The position numbers were made by a program, and so were the translations under genes. A stretch of DNA of 64,000 nucleotides from Marinobacterium mangrovicola (GTDB lineage: Bacteria > Pseudomonadota > Gammaproteobacteria > Pseudomonadales > Balneatricaceae): NCBI RefSeq assembly GCF_004339595.1, contig NZ_SMFU01000007.1, positions 928,658 through 992,657 on the forward strand. Direction: 5' to 3'. Of the stretch, positions 25,669 to 35,148 are shown piece by piece. The notes below the pieces were generated by a model. The model saw nothing but the letters and a program-made list of their open reading frames with translations. It was not told where the DNA came from and did not search any database. How positions within the stretch are numbered: position 1 is the stretch's first letter; each line of letters starts with the position of its first letter.

Positions 25669-26991
25669 TTGTATCTCTTTAAATCTTCCGGAGCCTTGCT
25701 GTGCCTGATCGGCACCGGTGCTCTGGCTTATCTACCTGCCGTTCAGGCGGCGCCACTGACACTTGAAGACGCGGTAAACCGCGCTCTGGCGTCGGATACC
25801 TGGATCAAAACCAGCCAGTTTAACGAGTCATCGCAACGTTCCATGGGCGATGCTGCGGGTCGCTTACCGGACCCCAGGTTCAACCTGGCGCTGGCCAATA
25901 TGCCCAGCGATACGCTGGACTTTAACCAGGAGCCGATGACGCAACTGGTGTTCGGCGTCTCCCAGATGATCCCCCGCGGCGATACGCTTGAGCTGAACTC
26001 CAGCAAGTTTGCCCAGCAGGCCGATATGCAGCCGCTACTGCGTGAAGAGCGCAAGGCGCGGGTGCGCATGGAAGTGAGCCAGCTTTGGCTGGACGCCTGG
26101 CAGGCGCAGCGCAGCATCGACCTTATCGATGACAACCGGGCGCTGTTTGAGCAGCTCGTCGATGTAACCACTTCCAGCTACGTCTCGGCTCTGGGACGCA
26201 CCCGTCAGCAGGATCTGATCCGGGCGCAACTGGAACTGACCCAGCTCGAAAATCGCCTGTCACGTCTGCAGCAGCAGCGCGATATGGCCAGCGCAAAACT
26301 CTCTGAGTGGTTGCTCAACGTAGAGACTGACGATGCGGAGATTTCCGCTTCAACAGCCCTCGAATTCCCGACAGCTACGCCGCAGCTCGCCAGCAGCGAA
26401 ACCGCTCTGGAGCAGATCACCAACGCCAGGCGGTTTATCGGCCACCCGTCCATTCAGCTGTTTGATCGCCAGATCGAACTGTCCCGCACTGATGTGGATC
26501 TGGCCGAGCAGAAGTACAAACCGCAGTGGGGCCTCTCCGCCAGCTATGGCTATCGCGGTGACGATGCCATGGGCTCGGATCGTGCCGATCTGATGAGCGT
26601 TGGCGTCAGTGTGGAGATGCCGCTGTTTTCGACCCGTAAGCAGGACAGTGAGGTGGACGCCGCCAGCTCCCGCGTCGAAGCGGTGCGTACCGAACGCCTG
26701 CTGAAACTGCGGCAACTGGTCTCCGCCTTCGACAACGCCAAGGCGGGCTATCTGAACGCCAGCGATCGCATCGCGCTGTATCAGCAGCAGCTGTTACCGC
26801 AGAGCCATGAGGCCGCCGAAGCGGCGCTGAATGCCTACACCTCTGATGATGGCGACTTTGCCGAGGTGGTGCGCGCGCGTATCAGCGAACTGGATAACCA
26901 CCTGGCTCTGATTGAGCTTTCAGCACAGCAGCAGAAGCAGCTTGCGCAGATCAACTACCTGCTGACCAGCGTCGATAGCGAGGGACGATAA
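25669..26991 (+). CDS. cusC: TolC-family outer-membrane efflux protein, CusC-like
   Basis: A 440-residue outer-membrane channel with a signal peptide (cleavage after VQAA) and the OEP-family pattern of two repeats with long coiled helices (LTLEDAVNRALASDTWIKTSQFN...DPRFNLALANMP; later ELSRTDVDLAEQKYKPQWGLSASYGYRG). It begins with TTG, with GAGG 8 nt upstream; no in-frame ATG fits the signal peptide. It is the first gene of a CusCBA-type tripartite exporter; the adaptor gene starts directly after its stop codon. Confidence 0.88.
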   Translation: MYLFKSSGALLCLIGTGALAYLPAVQAAPLTLEDAVNRALASDTWIKTSQFNESSQRSMGDAAGRLPDPRFNLALANMPSDTLDFNQEPMTQLVFGVSQMIPRGDTLELNSSKFAQQADMQPLLREERKARVRMEVSQLWLDAWQAQRSIDLIDDNRALFEQLVDVTTSSYVSALGRTRQQDLIRAQLELTQLENRLSRLQQQRDMASAKLSEWLLNVETDDAEISASTALEFPTATPQLASSETALEQITNARRFIGHPSIQLFDRQIELSRTDVDLAEQKYKPQWGLSASYGYRGDDAMGSDRADLMSVGVSVEMPLFSTRKQDSEVDAASSRVEAVRTERLLKLRQLVSAFDNAKAGYLNASDRIALYQQQLLPQSHEAAEAALNAYTSDDGDFAEVVRARISELDNHLALIELSAQQQKQLAQINYLLTSVDSEGR

Positions 26992-28665
26992 ATGAGTAAT
27001 GGAGCAAATAACGGCAAGGGAGCGATCAAGTCGCTCGCGCTGCTGGTGGCCGGTATCGCGGTGGGTGCGGGTGCTGTTTATCTAACGCAACCGGGCGGTG
27101 GTGAAACGGGCGCGTCCGCCAGTGGCGAGCCGGAACCGCTTTACTGGGTGGCACCGATGGATCCTAACTACCGGCGTGACCAGCCCGGCAAATCCCCCAT
27201 GGGGATGGATCTTATTCCGGTCTATGCCGAAGACCAGAACAGCGGCCCGGACGAGGGTGCCGGCACTATCAGCATCGCGCCGGAAGTGGTCAACAACCTG
27301 GGCGTTCGTACCGGCGAAGTCGCCGAATCGAGCCTCAACTTTGAAGTCCGCACCGTCGGATATATTCAGTACAGCGAAGATCGCATCGTCCATATTCACC
27401 CCCGTGTCGAGGGCTGGATCGAAAAGCTCTACGTCAAAGCCGCCGGGGAACCTGTTAAGCAGGGTCAGCCACTCTACGATCTCTATTCACCGGAACTGGT
27501 CAACGCCCAGGAGGAGCTGCTGTTTGCACTGAGCCGGGGCGATTCCCGTTTGACCAACGCTGCCGAAGCGCGCCTGCGCTCACTGAACGTTTCCGATTCC
27601 GTGATCGGAACGCTGAAGCGTAATCGCCGTACGCTGCAGACCGTAACCTTCTACGCCCCCGCCGATGGCGTTATCGACGACTTCGCCGTGCGCGAAGGCT
27701 TCTACGTGAAGCCGGGCATGACGCTGATGTCGGTGGGCGCCCTGGATGAAGTCTGGGTTGAGGCGGAAGTGTTCGAGCGTCAGTCGAACCTGATCAAACA
27801 GGGGCTGCCGGTGGTGATGCGGCTTGATTACCTGCCCGGCCGTGAATGGGACGGAGAGGTGGATTATGTCTACCCGACCCTGGACCCGAACACCCGCACC
27901 CTGAGAGTACGCCTGCGCTTTGCCAACCCGGACCGGGAACTCAAACCCAATATGTTCGCGGAGGTCAGAATCCTCAATCAGAGCAGCGAACCGGTGCTCA
28001 GCGTTCCGCGTGAGGCGGTGATCCGCAGCGGCCAGCAGAATCGCGTTGTGCTGGCCCTGGGAGAAGGACGCTTCAAGTCGGTGGCGGTGAATACCGGTCG
28101 CAGCGATGGTTCGCGTATCGAGATACTCGATGGCCTCAGCGCCGGTGAGCAGGTGGTGACCTCCGCGCAGTTCCTGCTGGACTCTGAATCTAGCAAAACC
28201 TCCGACTTCAAGCGGATGCATCAGCCGGATGAGAGCGATACAGCCGAGCAACCGGCCGAAGTACCCACCAGTGTCTGGGCAGACGCCCAGATCAACAAGC
28301 TGATGCCGGACGATCTGAAGATCAACGTCGATCACGCGGCGATCCCGGAGTGGAACTGGCCGGAGATGAAGATGGACTTCAGCGTATCCGAATGGGTCGA
28401 CCTGAGTACGCTTAATCCCGGTGACAAGGCGCAGATCGAGATCCGTAAGCTCGAAGAGGGCGGTTACCAGGTTAACGATATTTATGTCACCGAACCGGCG
28501 GCAGGTGCGCAGGGCGGGGAGATGAGTGGCTCCAGCTCGGATGATATGTCCGGTATGGATCACTCTTCTATGGATCATTCAGCGATGGAATCCGGGGCTG
28601 ACCAGGGCGCTGATCAAACCATGGATCATAGCAATCACAACGCCAACCCGGCCGGCCAGCAGTAA
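26992..28665 (+). CDS. cusB: RND efflux periplasmic adaptor, CusB-like, with CusF-like domain
   Basis: A 557-residue adaptor. After an N-terminal membrane anchor comes the heavy-metal-binding block YWVAPMDPNYRRDQPGKSPMGMDLIPVY, then the adaptor core with barrel-sandwich and beta-barrel regions (EGWIEKLYVKAAGEPVKQGQPLYDLYSPELVNAQEEL, FYAPADGVIDDFAVREGFYVKPG). At about residues 430-500 a CusF-like domain is fused: DHAAIPEWNWPEMKMDFSV carries the His, Trp and two Met that bind Cu(I)/Ag(I) in CusF. The tail is rich in MDH and HSSM units (GMDHSSMDHSAMES). The protein should hand Cu(I)/Ag(I) to the pump; in E. coli CusF is a separate protein, here it is built in. ATG follows the previous stop without a gap. 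Confidence 0.93.
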   Translation: MSNGANNGKGAIKSLALLVAGIAVGAGAVYLTQPGGGETGASASGEPEPLYWVAPMDPNYRRDQPGKSPMGMDLIPVYAEDQNSGPDEGAGTISIAPEVVNNLGVRTGEVAESSLNFEVRTVGYIQYSEDRIVHIHPRVEGWIEKLYVKAAGEPVKQGQPLYDLYSPELVNAQEELLFALSRGDSRLTNAAEARLRSLNVSDSVIGTLKRNRRTLQTVTFYAPADGVIDDFAVREGFYVKPGMTLMSVGALDEVWVEAEVFERQSNLIKQGLPVVMRLDYLPGREWDGEVDYVYPTLDPNTRTLRVRLRFANPDRELKPNMFAEVRILNQSSEPVLSVPREAVIRSGQQNRVVLALGEGRFKSVAVNTGRSDGSRIEILDGLSAGEQVVTSAQFLLDSESSKTSDFKRMHQPDESDTAEQPAEVPTSVWADAQINKLMPDDLKINVDHAAIPEWNWPEMKMDFSVSEWVDLSTLNPGDKAQIEIRKLEEGGYQVNDIYVTEPAAGAQGGEMSGSSSDDMSGMDHSSMDHSAMESGADQGADQTMDHSNHNANPAGQQ

Positions 28666-28674
28666 GGAGGCGAT

Positions 28675-31600
28675 ATGATCGAATCGATAATTCGCTGGTC
28701 TGTCGGCAACAGGTTCTTTGTGTTGCTGGCTACGCTGGTGATCATAGGTTGGGGCTTGTTCTCGCTGAAGAACACTCCAGTGGATGCGATACCGGACCTC
28801 TCCGATGTGCAGGTGATCATCAAGACCAGCTACGCGGGGCAGGCGCCACAGGTGGTTGAGGATCAGGTGACCTATCCGCTGACCACGGCCATGCTGTCGG
28901 TGCCCGGTGCGGAAACGGTGCGCGGCTACTCCTTTTTCGGTGATTCCTACGTTTACGTGATCTTCAACGAGGATACCGATATCTATTGGGCGCGCAGCCG
29001 GGTGCTGGAATACCTCTCGCAGGTAGCGCCTTCACTGCCGGAAAATGCCCGTCCGCAGCTGGGCCCCGATGCTACCGGCGTTGGCTGGGTATACCTCTAC
29101 GCCCTGCAGGATAAAACCGGCCAGCACGACATTAGCGAGCTGCGTTCACTGCAGGACTGGTTCCTGAAATACGAGCTGCAGACCGTTCCCGGTGTGTCTG
29201 AAGTGGCGCCCATCGGCGGTATGGTGAAGCAGTACCAGGTGCGCGTGAATCCCGAAAAACTGCGCGCGCTGGGTATGCCGCTCTCTAATGTTCAGAACGC
29301 CATTCGACGCGGTAACCAGGAGGTGGGCGCGTCGGTTATCGAGATGGCTGAAGCGGAGTACATGGTTCGTGCTACCGGCTATATCCAGGGCGTGGAAGAC
29401 CTGGAAAATATCCCGCTGGGCGTGAATCAAAACGGTACGCCGCTGCTACTCAAGGATGTGGCCGAGATCGGCACAGGACCGCAGATGCGCCGTGGCGTCG
29501 CCGAGCTTAATGGCGAGGGCGAAGTGGTTGGCGGCGTCGTGGTGATGCGCTTTGGTGAAAATGCGCAGAAAACCATCGACGGCGTGAAGGCCAAGCTGGA
29601 AACGCTGAAAGCAGGTCTGCCGGAAGGCGTTGAGGTGGTGACCGTCTATGACCGTTCCGGCCTTATCGGCCGCGCGGTGGAAAATCTCTGGCACAAGCTG
29701 CTGGAGGAGTTCATTGTCGTTGCCCTTGTATGCGTGCTGTTCCTGTTTCATATCCGCTCTTCGCTGGTAGCGATCGTCAGTCTGCCGGTGGGTATTCTCG
29801 CCGCCTTTGGCGTCATGCACCTGCAGGGGATCAACGCCAACATCATGTCGCTGGGCGGTATCGCCATCGCTATCGGCGCGATGATCGATGGCGCCATCGT
29901 CATGATCGAGAACATGCACAAGCATATGGAACGCACAGCGCTGACCAAGGAAAATCGCTGGCAGGTGGTGGCGGAGTCCGCCTGTGAAGTGGGGCCGGCG
30001 CTGTTCTTCAGCCTGTTGATTATCACCATCAGCTTTGTGCCGGTGTTCACGCTGGAATCCCAGGAGGGACGGATGTTCTCTCCGCTGGCATTCACCAAGA
30101 CCTACGCCATGGCGGCCGCGGCGGCGCTGGCGATTACCCTGGTGCCGGTGCTGATGGGTTACTTCATCCGAGGCAAGGTGCTGGCGGAGCACAAGAATCC
30201 GATCAACAAACTGCTCACCGCCATCTACATGCCGACGCTGAAAGCGGTGCTGCAGTATCCGAAAACCGTTCTGGTTGGCGCGGTGCTGGTGTTGGCGGCG
30301 GGCTTCTGGCCGCTGGACAAGATCGGCAGCGAGTTCATCCCCTCACTGGATGAGGGCGATCTGATGTATATGCCGACCACCTATCCCGGTATCTCCGTGG
30401 GGCAGGCGCGCCAGGTACTGCAACAGACCGACAAGCTGATCAGCACTATCCCAGAGGTGGAAACGGTATTCGGCAAGGTAGGGCGCGCGGAAACCGCCAC
30501 CGACCCGGCGCCGATGACCATGATCGAGACCTTTATCCAGCTTAAACCCCGTTACGAATGGCGCGAAGGTGTCACCACCGACAGCCTGCGTCAGGAGCTG
30601 GATGCCCTGGTGAAGTATCCCGGCGTGACCAACGCCTGGGTGATGCCGATCAAGACCCGTATCGACATGCTGGCCACCGGTATCAAAACCCCGGTAGGCG
30701 TGAAGATCGCGGGTCCCGATCTGAATCAGATCCAGGCGATCGGCCAGCAGCTCGAAACCATTCTCAAGGATGTGCCGGGCACAGCGTCGGTGTACTCCGA
30801 GCGAGTGGCCGGAGGGCGTTACATCAAGGTGGATATCAATCGCCTGAATGCGGCGCGTTATGGCCTGAATATCGCCGATATCCAGCAGATCGTCGCCAGC
30901 GCCATCGGCGGAATGAACGTGGCCCAGACCATTGAAGGGTTGGAACGCTACCCGATCAACCTGCGCTATCCGCAGGATTACCGCGACTCACCGGAACAGC
31001 TCGCACTGCTGCCGATCGTTACTCCGGCGGGGCAGCGTATCGCCCTGGGCGATGTGGCGGATATCTACGTGGAAGAGGGGCCGCCAGGGATCAAGAGCGA
31101 GAACGCACGGCTGAACGGCTGGGCCTTTATCGATATCGAGGGTGTAGATCTGGGTTCCTACGTGGAGCAGGCCCGCGCAACGGTGGAAGAGCAGTTGGAT
31201 CTTCCCGCCGGATATTCGGTGTCCTGGTCCGGCCAGTACGAATACATGCAAAGGGCGAAGGAAAAACTCACCTACGTGATTCCGCTGACCCTGGCGATCA
31301 TTGTCGTGCTGCTGTTTATCAACTTCCGCAACTTCACCGAGGTGGCGATCATCATGGGCACACTGCCGCTGGCCATGGTGGGTAGCGTCTGGCTGATGTA
31401 CTGGGAGAACTTCAACTTCTCCATCGCGGTGGGCGTGGGCTTTATCGCCCTGGCCGGTGTGGCGGTGGAGATAGGCGTGATCATGCTGGTGTACCTGAAC
31501 CAGTCCTGGCGCGAGATGCTTGAGCGCTGCGCCGCCCAGCATGTGCTGCCGCGTGAGGAAACCCTGCGCCATGCGGTGCTACACGGGGCGGGTCTGCGTG

Positions 31601-31857
31601 TGCGCCCGGTGATGATGACCGCAGCGTCGATCATTATCGGCCTGCTGCCGATCCTTTACGGCACAGGCACCGGATCCGAAGTGATGAGCCGTATCGCCGC
31701 CCCGATGGTCGGCGGCATGGTTAGCGCCGTGATCCTGACGCTGCTGGTGCTGCCGGCAGTGTACTACCTGCGCCGCCTGCACTCCCTGAAACAGCTCTCC
31801 TTGAAAGAGATCTACGCCGAACCACCCCAGGCACCGGGGAATAACCCCGTTGCTTAA
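28675..31857 (+). CDS. cusA: Heavy-metal RND exporter, CusA/SilA-like
   Basis: A 1060-residue inner-membrane proton-driven pump of the HME-RND class. Two sets of six hydrophobic spans with large periplasmic loops are visible, along with the monovalent-metal signature GAMIDGAIVMIENMHKHME in span 4 and the second-half equivalent GVAVEIGVIMLVYLNQ. Periplasmic methionines in the porter part (GKVGRAETATDPAPMTMIETFIQLKP, and NAWVMPIKTRIDMLATGIKTPVG) match the CusA methionine relay. AAGGAGG ribosome site. With the preceding adaptor and outer-membrane genes it forms a Cu(I)/Ag(I) extrusion complex. Confidence 0.95.
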   Translation: MIESIIRWSVGNRFFVLLATLVIIGWGLFSLKNTPVDAIPDLSDVQVIIKTSYAGQAPQVVEDQVTYPLTTAMLSVPGAETVRGYSFFGDSYVYVIFNEDTDIYWARSRVLEYLSQVAPSLPENARPQLGPDATGVGWVYLYALQDKTGQHDISELRSLQDWFLKYELQTVPGVSEVAPIGGMVKQYQVRVNPEKLRALGMPLSNVQNAIRRGNQEVGASVIEMAEAEYMVRATGYIQGVEDLENIPLGVNQNGTPLLLKDVAEIGTGPQMRRGVAELNGEGEVVGGVVVMRFGENAQKTIDGVKAKLETLKAGLPEGVEVVTVYDRSGLIGRAVENLWHKLLEEFIVVALVCVLFLFHIRSSLVAIVSLPVGILAAFGVMHLQGINANIMSLGGIAIAIGAMIDGAIVMIENMHKHMERTALTKENRWQVVAESACEVGPALFFSLLIITISFVPVFTLESQEGRMFSPLAFTKTYAMAAAAALAITLVPVLMGYFIRGKVLAEHKNPINKLLTAIYMPTLKAVLQYPKTVLVGAVLVLAAGFWPLDKIGSEFIPSLDEGDLMYMPTTYPGISVGQARQVLQQTDKLISTIPEVETVFGKVGRAETATDPAPMTMIETFIQLKPRYEWREGVTTDSLRQELDALVKYPGVTNAWVMPIKTRIDMLATGIKTPVGVKIAGPDLNQIQAIGQQLETILKDVPGTASVYSERVAGGRYIKVDINRLNAARYGLNIADIQQIVASAIGGMNVAQTIEGLERYPINLRYPQDYRDSPEQLALLPIVTPAGQRIALGDVADIYVEEGPPGIKSENARLNGWAFIDIEGVDLGSYVEQARATVEEQLDLPAGYSVSWSGQYEYMQRAKEKLTYVIPLTLAIIVVLLFINFRNFTEVAIIMGTLPLAMVGSVWLMYWENFNFSIAVGVGFIALAGVAVEIGVIMLVYLNQSWREMLERCAAQHVLPREETLRHAVLHGAGLRVRPVMMTAASIIIGLLPILYGTGTGSEVMSRIAAPMVGGMVSAVILTLLVLPAVYYLRRLHSLKQLSLKEIYAEPPQAPGNNPVA

Positions 31858-31900
31858 TCAGCATTTAAAAATCCGAAAAACTGAAATGAGGAAAGACACC

Positions 31901-32248
31901 ATGAAAACTTTGAAATCGATCATCGCTGCCGGCCTTATTGCCCTGTCTGCTCCGGCCTTCGCCCATACCGATATGATGGAATCCCATCCGATGGATGGCG
32001 CCATGATGATGGAGCCGGTCAAGAACGTTGAGATGACCTTCGGCATGGATGTGCGCCTGGTCAACGTGCGTGTGATCGACTCATCCAACAAGCCGGTAAG
32101 CATCGGCTTTTCACCGATGACCGAGCCGGCCAAAAACTTCAGCGTACCCATGCCGATGCTGAAGCCGGATACCTACAAGGTGGATTGGACCGCCATGGGT
32201 GAAGACGGCCACAAGATGACCGGTTCCTTCCAGTTTATGCAGCATTGA
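31901..32248 (+). CDS. copC: CopC-family periplasmic copper-binding protein
   Basis: A 115-residue secreted protein: signal peptide (MKTLKSIIAAGLIALSAPAFA) followed by the mature start HTDMMESHPMDGAMM, in which the N-terminal His matches the copper-ligand position of CopC. A single immunoglobulin-like CopC domain follows (KNVEMTFGMDVRLVNVRVID...YKVDWTAMGEDGHKMTGSFQFMQH), with the GHxxxGxxxF end typical of the family. The frame is open to 31850, overlapping cusA, but the ATG at 31901 has GAGGAAAG ahead and begins the signal peptide. It is the last gene of the copper unit. Confidence 0.88.
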   Translation: MKTLKSIIAAGLIALSAPAFAHTDMMESHPMDGAMMMEPVKNVEMTFGMDVRLVNVRVIDSSNKPVSIGFSPMTEPAKNFSVPMPMLKPDTYKVDWTAMGEDGHKMTGSFQFMQH

Positions 32249-32274
32249 TCAAACACCTGCATAAAGTCTGACCG

Positions 32275-32313
32275 AAAACGGCCGGCGATCTCCTCAGAGC
32301 GCCGGCCGTTTTG
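32275..32313 (+). terminator. Terminator after copC
   Basis: Perfect 13-bp stem AAAACGGCCGGCG / CGCCGGCCGTTTT followed by GTTTC. Confidence 0.85.
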
Positions 32314-32473
32314 TTTCTGCCTTTTGCTACTTGAAAAGTCTTATTGATCCCATGGTCTTTCAAAAACTGATCTATGCTTCGAACAGCCTTTGGCTGAAGG
32401 ACGCGCGGCACTCCTTACCAGACCTGAGCACGAGGAGCATGCGCATCAGAGGATAAAAAGACTGGAGGGAGTC

Positions 32474-33433
32474 ATGCTTTTTGTTACCAACAGGGAGCCG
32501 AAGGGCTCGATCCGCACACGGGTTAACCGCAAGTTTGCATTCGATCTAAAGAAAAACGCACCTTCAAACTCGATCTACTGCTGCGAAAGAGTGGGGCCGG
32601 ACGACTATATCGAGCTGGGTTCCAAGCTCTGGTTGAGTCGCCTGAAACAGAGCCGATCCAAACAGCTGCTTTTCTTTATCCATGGTTTCTCCAATATCCC
32701 GGAGCCGGATATCTTCCCGCGTGCGCTGTCGCTGCAGGCCCAGTTCGATGCGGTCGACCCCGAACTGGTGCAGGTGATACCGGTGATCTGGCCCTGCGAT
32801 GACGACCCCGGCATCGTCAAGGACTACTGGGATGACCAGAAATCCGCCGATATGAGTGCCTTCTCCTTTGCCCGCGCGCTGCAGTTCTTTATGCGCTGGC
32901 GCGATGAAGAGCCGGAAGAGTTTCCCTGTATCAAGCGGATTAATGTGCTGGCGCACTCCATGGGTAACCGGGTACTGAGGCAGACGCTGGCGGCCTGGGA
33001 TAAATATGATCTGGCGGACGGGGTGCCGCTGATCTTCAGAAACACCTTTCTGGTGGCGGCGGATATCGTTAATGAATCGCTGGAGCCGGAGTTTTCGGGC
33101 CGTCTGATCAGCCAGTCATCACGCAATGTATCGGTCTATTACGCCTCGGATGATCTCGCACTGCGGGCAAGCAAAGTCTCTAACCTGAAGAACAAGGTGG
33201 CATCACGCAGGCTGGGTCACTCCGGCCCCGAGGATATGGATAAAACCCAGTCCAACGTGTACGCCATCGACTGCGACAACTTTAACAACCGCTACGACCG
33301 CCCCAAGGGCCACAGCTATTTCATCGATGATGGGGAGGGAAATCCCGGCGTTGTGTTCCAGCATCTCGTTCAGTCACTGCAAACCGGACGTGTCTTTGTC
33401 GGTGTGAGCCGGGATCGGCGTCATATTCTCTAA
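32474..33433 (+). CDS. DUF900-type alpha/beta hydrolase
   Basis: A 319-residue cytoplasmic protein of alpha/beta-hydrolase fold: oxyanion strand LLFFIHGFSNIPE, nucleophile elbow with Ser in NVLAHSMGNRVL, and a likely catalytic His in KGHSYFI near the C-terminus. Similarity is to the DUF900 group of esterase-like proteins; substrate unknown. The ATG at 32474 has GGAGGGA directly ahead; the frame extends to 32390 without a ribosome site. Single gene between two terminators. Confidence 0.8.
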   Translation: MLFVTNREPKGSIRTRVNRKFAFDLKKNAPSNSIYCCERVGPDDYIELGSKLWLSRLKQSRSKQLLFFIHGFSNIPEPDIFPRALSLQAQFDAVDPELVQVIPVIWPCDDDPGIVKDYWDDQKSADMSAFSFARALQFFMRWRDEEPEEFPCIKRINVLAHSMGNRVLRQTLAAWDKYDLADGVPLIFRNTFLVAADIVNESLEPEFSGRLISQSSRNVSVYYASDDLALRASKVSNLKNKVASRRLGHSGPEDMDKTQSNVYAIDCDNFNNRYDRPKGHSYFIDDGEGNPGVVFQHLVQSLQTGRVFVGVSRDRRHIL

Positions 33434-33583
33434 GGCTGTTTTCTTCGGGATAGGCTCTGATGCGTTCTGCCAAAGCGCAGCGTCGTGAACGGTCATAGTC
33501 GCAGGCGAGCAGGACTGTTATGCTGACTTTAATGTAATGGATAGCTGCAATAGAGCTTAACCAAGAGAAGGAGCAACGCCACG

Positions 33584-33730
33584 ATGTTTAATGGACTGGA
33601 TGAGCTCGAAGATTTTGCCGAGCGCCTGGCACCCCCAACCAAGGAGGAGCTGGAAGCGGCCCGCAGCGAGAAGCTGGCTGAGGCCTATGAAGAAAACGAG
33701 GCACCCAGCGAGCTGGAAGTTCACGCCTGA
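33584..33730 (+). CDS. Small acidic protein, 48 residues, unknown function
   Basis: ATG at 33584 is preceded by a strong GAAGGAG ribosome site and the gene is followed by a good terminator. The product is strongly acidic and helical in character (MFNGLDELEDFAERL, then EELEAARSEKLAEAYEENE), with no signal peptide or membrane segment. It overlaps no other gene. I do not recognise a family; acidic helical proteins of this size often bind another protein. Confidence 0.6.
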   Translation: MFNGLDELEDFAERLAPPTKEELEAARSEKLAEAYEENEAPSELEVHA

Positions 33731-33774
33731 TTATTGGACTGCCTGTCGTTAAGACCTCACGAATAACACCCGAA

Positions 33775-33807
33775 AGCCCTGCTCATTGATCCGAGCGGGG
33801 CTTTTTT
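33775..33807 (+). terminator. Terminator after the 48-residue gene
   Basis: AGCCCTGCTC-loop-GAGCGGGGCT followed by TTTTTT. Confidence 0.85.
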
Positions 33808-34153
33808 ATGAGCATGCGCTTCGGCTCGCTGACTTCCGTTAAAAAGTTGGCCCAGGATTATGCTGGTTTTTGGGGAGTTGCGTGCATTGAAAGGGCGCAT
33901 CGTCCACGCCTTAAAAGCGGGTTGATGTTGCTGCGCCAGAAGATTATCGCCTTTTACTTGATCGACCCAGACCATTCTCTGCTTTTAATAGGCACAAGGA
34001 CTGAGTGGCAAAGATGCTGCATAAAAAAATCTGGTGCTAACATAAGATAGAATAGATTTTATTGTTTTATGGCACTGCCCGAGCGACATCAGATTTCACA
34101 GGGTACTGCACGGCGCAAGGCCAGAATTCTGCAGCTCCCTCAAAGGTAGCCCA
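33808..34153. other. Intergenic region before the LysR gene
   Basis: 346 bp with no convincing gene. A frame of 80 codons at 33808 starts inside the terminator T-run and lacks family features. An AT-rich stretch near 34035-34070 probably holds the LysR promoter. Confidence 0.5.
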
Positions 34154-35083
34154 ATGAACTTTACGCTAAAGCAATTGAGATATTTTGTACTGGCCGGTGA
34201 CCATAGCAGCGTCACCAAGGCAGCGGAGGAGATGTACGTCTCTCAGCCCTCCATCTCGTCGGCCATTCATCACCTTGAGACCGTCACCGGGCTGCAGCTG
34301 TTTATCCGACACCATGCCCAGGGTCTGACGCTGACGCCCCAGGGCCGTCAGTTTTATCGCAAGTCCAAGAACCTGCTCAAGCAGGCCGATGATCTGGCTC
34401 TGTTCGCCACCAGCCTTGGTAAGGATATCACCGGTAACCTGAATCTGGTGGGGTTTCCGACCTTTACCGCACTGATGATGCCGAGCATTCTCAAGCAGTT
34501 TATTACCCGTTACCCGGAGGTAAATGTTCATTGCGACGAGATGCACCAGCGCGATCTGATTCAGGGGTTGCTCAACAGCGATTATGAACTGGCGATCACC
34601 TACGATATGGAGCTACCCGACTCCGTCGAGTTTCTGCCGCTGTTGTCTCTGCCGCCCTATGCGGTGGTAAGCCAGGACCACCCGCTGGCAAACCGGAAAA
34701 AGGTCTCACTCAAGGAGTTGGCGGACCTTCCCATGGTGATGCTCGACTGGCCCATGAGCCGCGAATACTTCAGCTCGCTGTTCCTGAGTCAGAACCTCAA
34801 ACCGAACTGCGCGCACAAGGCGCATTCACTGGGTATGGTCAGGGGTATGGTGGCCAACGGCTTTGGCTACTCGCTGTTCAATACCCCGGCGGTCAGCAAC
34901 GTGGCCTTGGATGGTTCTGAATTTGTGTCGCTGGAGTTGGAAGATGAGCTGATGCCGCTGCAGATGGGGATCGCCCGACTTGCCCAGTCGCGTCTGACAC
35001 CCGCAGGCAATGCGTTTGTAGAGATGTTGCAGAGCTATGCAGACCGGTTGCTCAGCGGCGATATAGAGGAGAAATCCTCCTGA
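34154..35083 (+). CDS. LysR-family transcriptional regulator
   Basis: A 309-residue regulator with an N-terminal winged helix-turn-helix (LKQLRYFVLAGDHSSVTKAAEEMYVSQPSISSAIHHLE) and a LysR substrate-binding domain starting near residue 93 (GNLNLVGFPTFTALMMPSILKQFITRYPEVNVHCDEM). It is convergent with the outer-membrane protein gene and lies at the left edge of the nitrogen-compound catabolic region. It is the most obvious candidate to bind the 20-bp AT-rich element found before four operons of that region, although no copy was seen before this gene itself. Effector unknown. Confidence 0.9.
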   Translation: MNFTLKQLRYFVLAGDHSSVTKAAEEMYVSQPSISSAIHHLETVTGLQLFIRHHAQGLTLTPQGRQFYRKSKNLLKQADDLALFATSLGKDITGNLNLVGFPTFTALMMPSILKQFITRYPEVNVHCDEMHQRDLIQGLLNSDYELAITYDMELPDSVEFLPLLSLPPYAVVSQDHPLANRKKVSLKELADLPMVMLDWPMSREYFSSLFLSQNLKPNCAHKAHSLGMVRGMVANGFGYSLFNTPAVSNVALDGSEFVSLELEDELMPLQMGIARLAQSRLTPAGNAFVEMLQSYADRLLSGDIEEKSS

Positions 35084-35107
35084 TCGGCGCTGCTACCCGA
35101 TAGCCCG

Positions 35108-35140
35108 AAGAAAAAAGGGAGCCCGAGTCAGGCTCCCTGG
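35108..35140 (-). terminator. Terminator of the outer-membrane protein gene
   Basis: Stem AGGGAGCC / GGCTCCCT; on the minus strand it is followed by TTTTTTC. It lies just past the stop at 35149. Confidence 0.8.
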
Positions 35141-35148
35141 AAGGGGGA

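Noticed and set aside
33808-34050. 80-codon frame before the LysR gene
   Set aside because: It begins in the T-run of a terminator and has no recognisable protein features.
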